A stretch of 64,000 nt of DNA from Pseudomonas sp. ACN8. GTDB lineage: Bacteria; Pseudomonadota; Gammaproteobacteria; Pseudomonadales; Pseudomonadaceae. The notes under the pieces are model-generated. The model saw only the letters and a list, made by a program, of their open reading frames with translations. It searched no databases and was not told the origin of the DNA. The stretch lies in NCBI RefSeq assembly GCF_002303925.1, contig NZ_MRCS01000028.1, forward strand, positions 1 to 64,000, written 5' to 3'. A program made the position numbers and the translations under genes. Each line of letters opens with the position of its first letter. Within the stretch, counting starts at the first letter, position 1. Below are positions 33,855 to 41,867 of this stretch, piece by piece.

Positions 33855-34559
33855 TTACTGTACTGCGATGCTGTACCCGTCGAACGCGCTCTGTTGCTGC
33901 AGGGCGGTGATGATGTTCTTGCGGTTGACGGCCTGTTCGGCGCCGCTATTGTCCAGGAACGTCTCGCTTTCCAGTTCCGCCTCTTCGCCTTCGCCAACGA
34001 AGGTGAAACCGAGGAATTCCAGGGCCTCACGGTCGACGTTCAGGCGCGAGCGCGGAGTGCGCAGCGGCAAGGTGACGCTCATGCCGTCCTTGCTGATGGT
34101 GAACACTTCGACTTCTTTCTTGGCCTTGGCGGCTTTGCTCTTGCCGCCGCTCGGGTTGCTGATGGCCTGGTGGGTCTGGTTCAGCACCTTCAGGGCCAGG
34201 CCGTAGACGATTTCCTGGAACGCCGGGTCGTCCTTGAAGCTGGACAGGATGCGGCTGATCGGGAATTTGCCGCTCAAGTCTTCGAGGGCGGCGATGTCGG
34301 CGGCCTCGGCGTCCTTGAGTTGCTTGAGCTGGCCCATCAGTTCGTAGGCTTTGTCATCGTCGAAGCTGTCGTGGGCCTGACGGATCGCGGCACGCAGTTC
34401 GCGGATCTGGTCGCTTTCGCGGGTGGACTGGAAAGCGTCCAGCACCATCTCGCTGATGGTTTTTGCCTGGGGCACGTGTTGTGAAAGATTGATGGAGTTT
34501 TCGTATTCCGCTTTGGACGACAAGGTGACTACGGTTTCAGCGGTGTTGGAATCGGACAT
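33855..34559 (-). CDS. Conserved hypothetical protein of unknown function
   Basis: A 234-residue soluble acidic protein. Residues about 40-110 are helical and charged (ELRAAIRQAHDSFDDDKAYE). A Lys-rich linker SGGKSKAAKAKKEVEV follows. The C-terminal part (about 150-234) is mixed (LPLRTPRSRLNVDREALEFLG). There is no signal peptide or membrane segment. I do not recognise the family. The single-gene transcript with its own terminator and good codon use argues that it is real. Confidence 0.7.
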   Translation of the reverse strand: MSDSNTAETVVTLSSKAEYENSINLSQHVPQAKTISEMVLDAFQSTRESDQIRELRAAIRQAHDSFDDDKAYELMGQLKQLKDAEAADIAALEDLSGKFPISRILSSFKDDPAFQEIVYGLALKVLNQTHQAISNPSGGKSKAAKAKKEVEVFTISKDGMSVTLPLRTPRSRLNVDREALEFLGFTFVGEGEEAELESETFLDNSGAEQAVNRKNIITALQQQSAFDGYSIAVQ

Positions 34560-34690
34560 TGAAATTTCACTACTTTTTTAGCTTGAATTGGGGCGAGAAA
34601 GCGCGGGGGCTTTTTCAGGTCGCCTAATCTATTGGACCGGGGCGACGTTGTCACGGATCAACAGGCGGCTGGTCATTTTTTTGCTCCCCT

Positions 34691-34788
34691 GTAGGAGCGA
34701 GCCTGCTCGCGATGGACGTTAACGATAACGCGTTCATTCTGGATGAGCACGGTGCTCTTGAGACCATCGCGAGCAGGCTCGCTCCTAC
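34691..34788. repeat. REPIN (GTAGGAG class)
   Basis: Inverted REPs at 34691-34715 and 34765-34788, both with GTAGG/CCTAC outer ends and CGCGATGG inner ends, with a 49-bp spacer. Confidence 0.9.
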
Positions 34789-34805
34789 AGGGGATGTGGT
34801 GTGCG

Positions 34806-35711
34806 TTACAGGGTGTCCTGCCAGGTCTGGCGGGACGAATGCAGCTGCGTCTTGGCCCAGTTGCTGAAGGCCTGGACCACCGCGCGGTCCGCTTTTTGCG
34901 GGTCGGTGGCCAGGTAATAACCACGGTGCAGATCGATGCTGATGTCGAACGGCCGCACCAGCAACCCCTTGGACAAGGCATCGCCGCTGATCAGGTTGTC
35001 GCCGATGGCGATGCCCTGGCCGGCGATGCAGGCCGCCTGCGCGCAGTGGGCGTCGGAGAACAGGATGCCGCTCAGCGCATTGACCGCCGAAGCACCGGCG
35101 GCGGTCAACCAGATGCGCCAGTCCGAGTAGTCGGTCATGTGCAGCAAGGGGTAGGTACTGAGCTCCTGCGGGTTTTTCAGTCCGCCCAGGGCGTTGATCA
35201 GACGTGGGCTGCACACCGGGAAGAAGCGCAGAGCCACAATCTCTTCAACATTCATTTGCGGCCAGTCGCCAATCCCGTAAGCGATGAACAGGTCGACGTT
35301 GGGGTTGTTGGTGTCGTCCGGCGTGCGCGGGGAAATCAGCTGCAACTGCACTTGCGGGTACTGCCGCAAAAACGCACCGATGTGGTGGCACAGCCAATAG
35401 GTGGCGAACCCCGGCGCACAACTGACGCACAGCCGGCCGGAGATTTCCTGATCGTCGATCAACTGCCCGGCATCGAGCAGGTTCAACAGAATCCCGTGCA
35501 CTTCCCGCGCATAGCGCTCGCCTTGATATGTCAGGCCAATGCCACGGCCAATCCGTTCAGTCAGGGCGAAGCCGACACATTCCTCAAGCTTGCTGATCTG
35601 GTGGCTGATGGCGCTGCGGGTCAGGTTCAGTTCACGGGCCGCTACAGAGACACTGCCGAGGCGGGCGACGGCATCAAGGGCGCGCAGGGCTGTCATTGAA
35701 GGAAATCGCAT
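34806..35711 (-). CDS. LysR family regulator, GcvA-like
   Basis: A 301-residue LysR-type regulator. The winged helix-turn-helix (about 5-65) reads ALRALDAVARLGSVSVAARE and RSAISHQISKLEECVG, typical of the GcvA subgroup. The effector-binding domain follows, including CVSCAPGFATYWLCHHIGAF. It is divergent from an amidohydrolase-CobW gene pair, which it probably controls through the inverted repeat at 35819-35840. The inducer is unknown. Confidence 0.92.
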   Translation of the reverse strand: MRFPSMTALRALDAVARLGSVSVAARELNLTRSAISHQISKLEECVGFALTERIGRGIGLTYQGERYAREVHGILLNLLDAGQLIDDQEISGRLCVSCAPGFATYWLCHHIGAFLRQYPQVQLQLISPRTPDDTNNPNVDLFIAYGIGDWPQMNVEEIVALRFFPVCSPRLINALGGLKNPQELSTYPLLHMTDYSDWRIWLTAAGASAVNALSGILFSDAHCAQAACIAGQGIAIGDNLISGDALSKGLLVRPFDISIDLHRGYYLATDPQKADRAVVQAFSNWAKTQLHSSRQTWQDTL

Positions 35712-35818
35712 AAATCATCCCGTTCAAAGGTGGAAGAAAGGCCTGCAAACACGGATCACCGATGGCTTCCCTTATGGTGATTTAAATCGAACAGTCAGAC
35801 CAAAAAAAATCGATTGTT

Positions 35819-35840
35819 GTATTGGTTGATTCAACAATAC
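35819..35840. promoter_or_regulatory. Candidate LysR operator
   Basis: GTATTG-N10-CAATAC, perfect 6-bp arms, overlaps a second pair TTGTTG/CAACAA. It lies in the AT-rich divergent gap between the LysR gene and the amidohydrolase gene, and fits a T-N11-A LysR box. Confidence 0.45.
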
Positions 35841-35995
35841 TAGCGCTCATTGTCATCGGCCGGTCAGGCCCACCCTCAAACAGGGTGCTTCCGCGATGTT
35901 TCCTGCTGATCTGGAACAACAACAGTTTTTCAGGTTTCCGACGCCGCCTGGCGTCCGGTGAACCTTTCAATCTCCTGAACTCGAAGGTGGCTTAC

Positions 35996-37744
35996 ATGGC
36001 GGAGTCCGATAACTTTTCCTCTACCCATTCCGTGCAGGGGACCTATGCCGACCTGATCCTCGCCAATGGGCGTATCTATACCCAGGACCCGGCCAACCCG
36101 TGGGCCGAGGCCGTGGCCATCCGCGATGGCAAGTTGATCGGTGTCGCCAGCCTAGGCCAGATCGAGATGTTCAAGGGCCCGAACACCCGCGTGCATGACC
36201 TGCAAGGCGCGTTCTGCATGCCCGGCCTGCACGACATGCACACCCACCCCGACCTCGCGTTGGCGCCGCGTTACAGCGACGACCTCGACGTCGGTATCGA
36301 AGACCCGACCCCGGAACAACTGCGCGAAAGCATCCTCGCCTACGCCGACAGCCATCCGGGCGACGGCTGGATCTACGGTCAGTACTGGGTGCGCTACACC
36401 TTCCGCGAAGCGGGCCTGACCCCGGGCCGAGCGTGGCTCGACAGCGTCATGCCGGACCGCCCGGTGGCGCTGCTCGACCGCATGTGGGGCACCATGATGG
36501 TCAACTCCAAAGCACTGGAGCTGGCCGGGATCGATGGCAACACCAGTGACCCGCGCAACGGCTATTTCGAGCGTGACGAACTGACCGGTGAACCCACCGG
36601 CCTGATGATCGACGGCGCCTACGCGATGATCCACGCCGCCATGCCGCCGACTCCGGTCAGCGTGCTGCGCCGCGCCTATCGCGATGGCGTGCATTTCCAG
36701 AGCTCGCGCGGCGTCACGGCGAGCAAATACGTGCACGTCTGCGAACAGCGTTTGCAGGCCCTCAAGGAACTGGACGACAGCGGCGAACTGACGGTGCGCA
36801 TCGAGGCGGCGATCAGTTGGCAGGACGACATCTTTCCGGTGCGTCGTCGCTGGGAACTGCTGGCTGGCGAGCGTCACTACTACCGCAGCGCACGCCTGAG
36901 CGCCAACGCGGTGAAGTTCCACTTCGACGGCACGGTCGAGCCGAAATCTTCATACCTGCTGACCCCATGGCCGCAGGAATCGAGCTGGCGCGGCAAGCTC
37001 AACCTGACCCCGGAACACATCACCGACATGGTGGTGGACATGGACCGCAAGGGCATCCGCGTGATTGCCCACTGCACCGGCGATGGTGCGTCGGACGTGT
37101 TCCTCGATGCCGTGGCCGAGGCCCGTCGTCGCAACGGTTTCAGCGGCGTACGCCACCAGTGCGCCCACAGTACCTTGCTGCATCCGGGCAATCTGCCGCG
37201 CTTCAAGGAACTGAATGTCATCGCCGAATTCTCCCCGGCCGCCTGGTACCCGACACCGTTCGCCAGCGGTGCGCGTTCCGGCTATGGCCAGGAGCGGCTC
37301 AAACGCATCTACGATTTCAAAGGCGTGCTCGCCGCAGGCGGCACCGCAGTGATGGGCACCGACTGGCCGGTGGCGTCCATCGACCCGTGGCTGGCGCTGG
37401 AAACCATGATCACCCGGCAGAACCCGTGGAACGACGACCCGGCCTGCTTCGGCGACCCGATCAGCCTCGAACAGGCGCTGACCGTGATCACCAGCAACGG
37501 CGCGGTGGCCATGGGCCTGGAACACAGCACCGGCAGCCTGCAAGTGGGCAAGGCGGCAGACCTGATCGTGATCGACCGCGACCTGTTCGCCGCCCCGGCA
37601 CGCAACTACATCCACAAGACCCAGGTGCTGCTGACCTTCGTTGAAGGGCAACTGGTCTACGACCGCCACTCGACGCTGGAATCCGTCGGCCTCAAGTCTG
37701 TGTGGCAGGGCGAACCGCCGGTGCTGGAGGGCAAGGCAGAATGA
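35996..37744 (+). CDS. Metal-dependent amidohydrolase (YtcJ-like, amidohydrolase 3)
   Basis: A 582-residue cytoplasmic hydrolase of the amidohydrolase superfamily. There is an N-terminal beta-sandwich (ADLILANGRIYTQDPAN), the metal-binding HxH in PGLHDMHTHPDLA, a His in VIAHCTGDGA, another in RHQCAHSTL, and the catalytic Asp in VMGTDWPVAS. YtcJ relatives act on formamides, N-acyl amines or related amides; the substrate here is unknown. The ATG at 35996 has GAAGGTG upstream. The stop codon overlaps the next ATG, so the CobW-type GTPase is co-translated. Confidence 0.9.
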   Translation: MAESDNFSSTHSVQGTYADLILANGRIYTQDPANPWAEAVAIRDGKLIGVASLGQIEMFKGPNTRVHDLQGAFCMPGLHDMHTHPDLALAPRYSDDLDVGIEDPTPEQLRESILAYADSHPGDGWIYGQYWVRYTFREAGLTPGRAWLDSVMPDRPVALLDRMWGTMMVNSKALELAGIDGNTSDPRNGYFERDELTGEPTGLMIDGAYAMIHAAMPPTPVSVLRRAYRDGVHFQSSRGVTASKYVHVCEQRLQALKELDDSGELTVRIEAAISWQDDIFPVRRRWELLAGERHYYRSARLSANAVKFHFDGTVEPKSSYLLTPWPQESSWRGKLNLTPEHITDMVVDMDRKGIRVIAHCTGDGASDVFLDAVAEARRRNGFSGVRHQCAHSTLLHPGNLPRFKELNVIAEFSPAAWYPTPFASGARSGYGQERLKRIYDFKGVLAAGGTAVMGTDWPVASIDPWLALETMITRQNPWNDDPACFGDPISLEQALTVITSNGAVAMGLEHSTGSLQVGKAADLIVIDRDLFAAPARNYIHKTQVLLTFVEGQLVYDRHSTLESVGLKSVWQGEPPVLEGKAE

Positions 37745-38685
37745 CTTCCCCACGTATTGCCGTGACCATCGTCTCGGGTTTTCTCGGCGCCGGTAAAACC
37801 ACGCTACTCAACCGCATGGTGCGCCGTGCCGAAGGCAGTCGGCTGGCGGTGATCGTCAACGATTTCGGTGAGCTGAACATCGATGCGGCCATCGTTTCCG
37901 AAGTCACCGACGCGGTGTACAGCCTGCAAAACGGTTGTATCTGCTGCACCGTGCAGGAAGATCTGCTGGCGCAACTCGGCAGCCTGGCGCAGCTTGAACC
38001 AAGGTTGGAGCGCATTGTCATCGAGTGCAGCGGCGTGTCCGATCCGCAGCGCATCGTGCAGACCCTGGCTTATCCACAGCTGCGCAGCCAGATGCAACTG
38101 GATATGGTGATTACCGTGGTCGACGCCACCCGTCATCTGCAACTCGACGGCGAGTACGCGCGGCTGGCCCGGGCGCAGGTGGCGGCCGCCGATCTGCTGT
38201 TGCTGAACAAGACCGACCTGGTTGATGAGTCACAGTTGCGGACGCTGCGCGAGGCGTTGGGTTTGCGCACGCGGATCCACGAAAGCGTGCAGGCGCAGTT
38301 GCCGGATACGCTGTGGCTCGACACCGATCTGGAGCTTGAGCCGCGCACCGTGAAACCGCTGACACGGGTGTCCGATGGCGATCATGGCGAGATGTTCAGC
38401 AGCTGGTTGTGGCAGAGCGACTTGGCGCTCGATGCCGAGGGCTTGCGTGGCTGGTTGCAGGTGTTGCCCGGCGATGTATTTCGGGTCAAGGGGCTGGTGA
38501 AGCTGGCGCAGGGCAGCACGGCGCACTGGTTGCAACATGTCGGCACGCGCAGTCAGTTTCTGCCGGCCACGGATGAAGCCCAGGCAAAGACCACACGCCT
38601 GGTATTTATCGCCCGCCGTGGTTTCGACGGTTGGGATGCCTTGGGGCAGGGGCTTGAGGCCTGCACCGTGAAGATGAGCGCATGA
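37741..38685 (+). CDS. CobW/COG0523 family GTPase, putative metallochaperone
   Basis: A 314-residue G3E GTPase. The Walker A loop is SGFLGAGKTTLLNRM. The metal-binding CxCC motif is NGCICCTVQEDLL. The Walker B/Glu region is IVIECSGVSDP and the guanine motif LLLNKTDLVDE. The C-terminal CobW_C domain has RVKGLVKLAQG. Family members deliver zinc, cobalt or iron to client enzymes. The 4-bp overlap with the amidohydrolase gene suggests that hydrolase is its client. Confidence 0.92.
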   Translation: MTSPRIAVTIVSGFLGAGKTTLLNRMVRRAEGSRLAVIVNDFGELNIDAAIVSEVTDAVYSLQNGCICCTVQEDLLAQLGSLAQLEPRLERIVIECSGVSDPQRIVQTLAYPQLRSQMQLDMVITVVDATRHLQLDGEYARLARAQVAAADLLLLNKTDLVDESQLRTLREALGLRTRIHESVQAQLPDTLWLDTDLELEPRTVKPLTRVSDGDHGEMFSSWLWQSDLALDAEGLRGWLQVLPGDVFRVKGLVKLAQGSTAHWLQHVGTRSQFLPATDEAQAKTTRLVFIARRGFDGWDALGQGLEACTVKMSA

Positions 38686-38704
38686 CTGCGGCCGGGTTGG
38701 CCTC

Positions 38705-38796
38705 TTCGCGAGCAGGCTCGCTCCCACAATTGATCTGATTTGCTGCGGATTTTGTGATCGACACATAACCCCTGTGGGAGCGAGCCTGCTCGCGAA
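38705..38796. repeat. REPIN
   Basis: Inverted REPs at 38705-38727 and 38774-38796, both of the TTCGCGA/TCGCGAA class, between the 3' ends of the convergent GTPase and kinase genes. Confidence 0.9.
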
Positions 38797-38840
38797 AGCA
38801 GGCGCCTCGGTCAGTCAGGCCTGCCGCGGTGTATTGAGGT

Positions 38841-40334
38841 TCATCGACGCACCGCCAACGCAGTTGCCGTTTCCTCATCGATCGGCAATGAAAACCGGAA
38901 CGTCGCCCCGCGCCCAGGCACATCGATCAGCTGAATCTCGCGCCCATGCAATTGCAGGATGCGATGCACGATCCGCAGCCCCAGCCCACCATCACGCCGT
39001 GCGCCGCCGATATTGAACGGGCGCAGGAACAACCCTTCGCGCAGTTCCGGGGCGATGCCGGGGCCGGTATCGCTGACCGTGACTTCAATGAATGAGCCTT
39101 GCGGGCGCAGGCCCAGCTCGACCTCGCCACCGGCCGGGGTATGGCGCAGGGCGTTGTCGAACAGGTTGGTCAGCACCCGCTCGATCAAGCCGAGATCCGC
39201 GCAGGCCGCTGAGGCATTAGGCGCGAAGGTGGCCTTGAGTTCGACTTGGCGTGCTTCGGCGGTGAGTTCGAATTTCTGGAAGATGTCCTGAGCCAGGTCG
39301 GTCAGGGAAAAGCGTTCCAGCACCGGTTGTACGAAGCCATGTTCCAACCGCACCAGTTCCAGCAGCGACTGCGCCAGACCGCCGACCTTGCGGCTCTGGT
39401 CCAGGGCGATGCCCAGATAGCGACGGCGGTCGGCAGGGGACAGCGTGGTGTCCTTGAGCGACAGGGTTTCCAGATAACCGTGCAGCGAGGCCAGCGGCGT
39501 ACGCAAGTCGTGGGAGATGTTCGCCACCAGTTCGCGGCGCTCCTGATCCTGGCGGGTCAACGAGCGCCATTGCTCGCCCAGGCGGGTCTGCATCTGCCGG
39601 AATGCCGCATCGAGCACGGCGATTTCATCATGGCTGGCGGCTTTTTCCACTGCGAGAGGCAGGGCCGGTGTCACCGGGACGCCATCGATGTCGAACTGGC
39701 TGACAGTTTCGGTCAAACGGCGCAACGGCCGGGTAATCAGGGCAAACGCCGTGAGACCGGCAATCAGGCACAGCAGCGCCACCAGGCCGATGGACAGCAA
39801 TGCCGTGTTGAGCGCCGCGCTGGTCGCGCCGCGTTCGGCCAGGCGGTCGTGATCCTCGCCGAGCAACACCACGTAGAGATAACCGGCCGGCTTGCCATCC
39901 ACTTTCAGCGGTGCCGCGCTGAACACCTTGCGCGCATCGACGCTGCGCGGGTCGTCGCCGAGAATCGGCAGGGCATCGCCCCGCAACAAGCGCTGGATCG
40001 GCGCCAGGTCGATCCGTTCGCGACGGATCCGGCCCTCGGGCGCGGCGCTGCCGACAATCTTGCCCTCGGTGTCCAGCAGGTACACCTCGACGCTCGGGTT
40101 GACCTGCATCAGTTTGCTGAACAGGTCACGCACGGCATTGGGCATCAGGCCCTGGGTGTCCATCAGCACCGTGTCACTGGCGATGTGCTGCGCCAGGTCC
40201 CGGGACAAGCCTTGCACCACTTCCTGCTCATGCATCTGGTTGGAGCGCACCTGCAACCACGCCGACGTGCCGCAGCACACCAGCAGCAGCACGGCGAACA
40301 CCAGGGACAGGCGTTGCGTCAGGGTCAGCCTCAT
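38841..40334 (-). CDS. Sensor histidine kinase
   Basis: A 497-residue membrane kinase. TM1 is at about 8-27 and TM2 at about 170-190, enclosing a periplasmic sensor of about 140 residues. A HAMP domain follows (ITRPLRRLTETV). The H-box is ELVANISHDLRTPLASLHGY, the N-box LTNLFDNALRHT and the ATP lid DTGPGIAPE with GGLGLRIVH. Its start overlaps the stop of the response regulator gene by 4 bp. The pair is divergent from the msrB-dipZ-msrA operon, so it may sense envelope oxidation. Confidence 0.93.
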   Translation of the reverse strand: MRLTLTQRLSLVFAVLLLVCCGTSAWLQVRSNQMHEQEVVQGLSRDLAQHIASDTVLMDTQGLMPNAVRDLFSKLMQVNPSVEVYLLDTEGKIVGSAAPEGRIRRERIDLAPIQRLLRGDALPILGDDPRSVDARKVFSAAPLKVDGKPAGYLYVVLLGEDHDRLAERGATSAALNTALLSIGLVALLCLIAGLTAFALITRPLRRLTETVSQFDIDGVPVTPALPLAVEKAASHDEIAVLDAAFRQMQTRLGEQWRSLTRQDQERRELVANISHDLRTPLASLHGYLETLSLKDTTLSPADRRRYLGIALDQSRKVGGLAQSLLELVRLEHGFVQPVLERFSLTDLAQDIFQKFELTAEARQVELKATFAPNASAACADLGLIERVLTNLFDNALRHTPAGGEVELGLRPQGSFIEVTVSDTGPGIAPELREGLFLRPFNIGGARRDGGLGLRIVHRILQLHGREIQLIDVPGRGATFRFSLPIDEETATALAVRR

Positions 40335-41050
40335 GGCTGCGGCTCCTCGCCTGTGGCGAATTTGTAGCCACGGCCCCAGACCGTGAGGATGCGCACCGGT
40401 TGCGCCGGGTCGGCCTCGATCTTGGCGCGCAGGCGGTTGATGTGGGTGTTGACCGTGTGTTCGTAGCCTTCGTGGCTGTAGCCCCACACGGCATTGAGCA
40501 GGTCCATGCGCGAAAACACCTTGCCGGGCTGGCGGGCAAAGAAATACAGCAAGTCGAACTCCCGGGGCGTGAGGTCCAGGCGCCGTCCGTCGAGGGACAC
40601 ATCGCGGGTGATCGGGTCGATGGCCAGGCCGTCGGTGAGCAGGCTGCCGGCGTCCATCTTCAGGTTGCGCGCCATGGCATCGACCCGGCGCAGCAGCGCT
40701 TTGACCCGGGCCACCAGTTCAAGCATGGAAAAGGGCTTGGCCAGATAGTCGTCGGCACCCAGTTCCAGGCCGAGAATCCGGTGCACTTCGCTGGAGCGTG
40801 CGCTGGTGATGATGATCGGCGTGTAGCGGGCCATGGCCCGGGCGCGGCGGCAGATTTCCAGGCCGTCGACGCCGGGCAGCATCAGGTCGAGGACCAGTGC
40901 GTCCCAGTTGCCCTGTTGCAGCAGGCGCATGCCTTCATCGCCATCGGCGCTGTGTACCACCTCGAACTGCTCATCGCGAAGGTGCAGGCAGATCAGGTCG
41001 GCGATATGCATATCGTCCTCGACCACGAGGACGCGTTTGGTCTGTTCCAT
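40331..41050 (-). CDS. OmpR-family response regulator
   Basis: A 239-residue regulator. The receiver domain (about 6-120) has acidic residues at VVEDDMH, the phospho-Asp in ALVLDLMLPGVDGLE and the Lys in DDYLAKPFSM. The winged helix C-terminal domain (about 140-232) has LTPREFDLLYFFARQPGKVF and VNTHINRLRAKIE. It is the first gene of the pair with the histidine kinase (ATGA overlap). The divergent periplasmic Msr operon is the natural target. Confidence 0.94.
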   Translation of the reverse strand: MEQTKRVLVVEDDMHIADLICLHLRDEQFEVVHSADGDEGMRLLQQGNWDALVLDLMLPGVDGLEICRRARAMARYTPIIITSARSSEVHRILGLELGADDYLAKPFSMLELVARVKALLRRVDAMARNLKMDAGSLLTDGLAIDPITRDVSLDGRRLDLTPREFDLLYFFARQPGKVFSRMDLLNAVWGYSHEGYEHTVNTHINRLRAKIEADPAQPVRILTVWGRGYKFATGEEPQP

Positions 41051-41097
41051 TCAGCTCAATCCTTCAGTGCGATGCACGCATGATGCGCAATGCCCCT

Positions 41098-41178
41098 GTA
41101 GGAGCGAGCCTGCTCGCGATGGAGTGTCAGTCGACACCACTGTGTCTGAACCACCATCGCGAGCAGGCTCGCTCCTAC
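41098..41178. repeat. REPIN (GTAGGAG class) in a divergent intergenic region
   Basis: Inverted REPs at 41098-41122 and 41155-41178, both with GTAGG/CCTAC ends. It lies between the divergent response regulator and msrB genes, hence between promoters, which is unusual for this window. Confidence 0.88.
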
Positions 41179-41315
41179 AGTTCGGGCAGACGCATTGTGC
41201 GGGTTTTTCGGGGTCTGAGTTATCACGAATTGTTTAACTTCCCGTGAGGATTTGGCGATCACCCAAAGCCTAGGCTGTGTTCCATGAAACACCCCTGGAT
41301 TTTTTGGAGGCGAGC

Positions 41316-41834
41316 ATGTTTTCAAGACGGCAATTTCTTGTCGCGAGCGGCGGGCTGGGGATGACGGCCCTGGCAATCGGCCTGTTGCCGAAGTTTTCCA
41401 CAGGCCCGGCATTGATCAGTGAGGCCAGCGCAGCGGAGGTATTCGAAGTGACCCACAGTGACAGCGAATGGCACGCGATCCTCAGTGACGAGCAGTACGA
41501 CATCCTTCGCGAAGAAGGCACCGAACGCGCCTACAGCAGCCCGCTGAACAACGAGCACCGCGATGGCACCTTCGCCTGCGCCGGTTGCGACCTGCCGCTG
41601 TTTTCCTCTGCAACCAAGTTCGACAGCCGCACCGGTTGGCCGAGTTTCTGGGCGCCGCTGGACAAGGCCGTGGCGACCCGTCAGGACCGGGCGTTCGGCA
41701 TGGTCCGCGAAGAGGTTCACTGCCGGCGCTGTGGCGGGCATCTGGGGCATGTCTTCGACGACGGCCCGAAACCCACCGGCCTGCGCTACTGCATGAATGG
41801 CCTGGCGATGAAATTCGTGCCCAGGACGGTGTGA
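41316..41834 (+). CDS. msrB: Tat-exported methionine-R-sulfoxide reductase MsrB
   Basis: A 172-residue exported MsrB. The Tat signal (MFSRRQFLVASGGLGMTALA) has the twin arginines and a hydrophobic core. The domain shows zinc-binding CAGC and CRRCGGHLGHVFDDG and the catalytic Cys in RYCMNGLAM. It reduces methionine-R-sulfoxide in periplasmic proteins. The start at 41316 has GGAGG upstream. It is first of a three-gene operon with a DipZ-like reductant and MsrA. Most MsrB are cytoplasmic, so the Tat signal is notable. Confidence 0.92.
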   Translation: MFSRRQFLVASGGLGMTALAIGLLPKFSTGPALISEASAAEVFEVTHSDSEWHAILSDEQYDILREEGTERAYSSPLNNEHRDGTFACAGCDLPLFSSATKFDSRTGWPSFWAPLDKAVATRQDRAFGMVREEVHCRRCGGHLGHVFDDGPKPTGLRYCMNGLAMKFVPRTV

Positions 41835-41867
41835 TTCCCTTCCACTCACTTTTTGCAGGTAATCGCC

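Noticed and set aside
40335..40487. N-terminal extension of the histidine kinase frame
   Set aside because: It overlaps the response regulator gene; the ATG at 40334 begins a normal membrane anchor.
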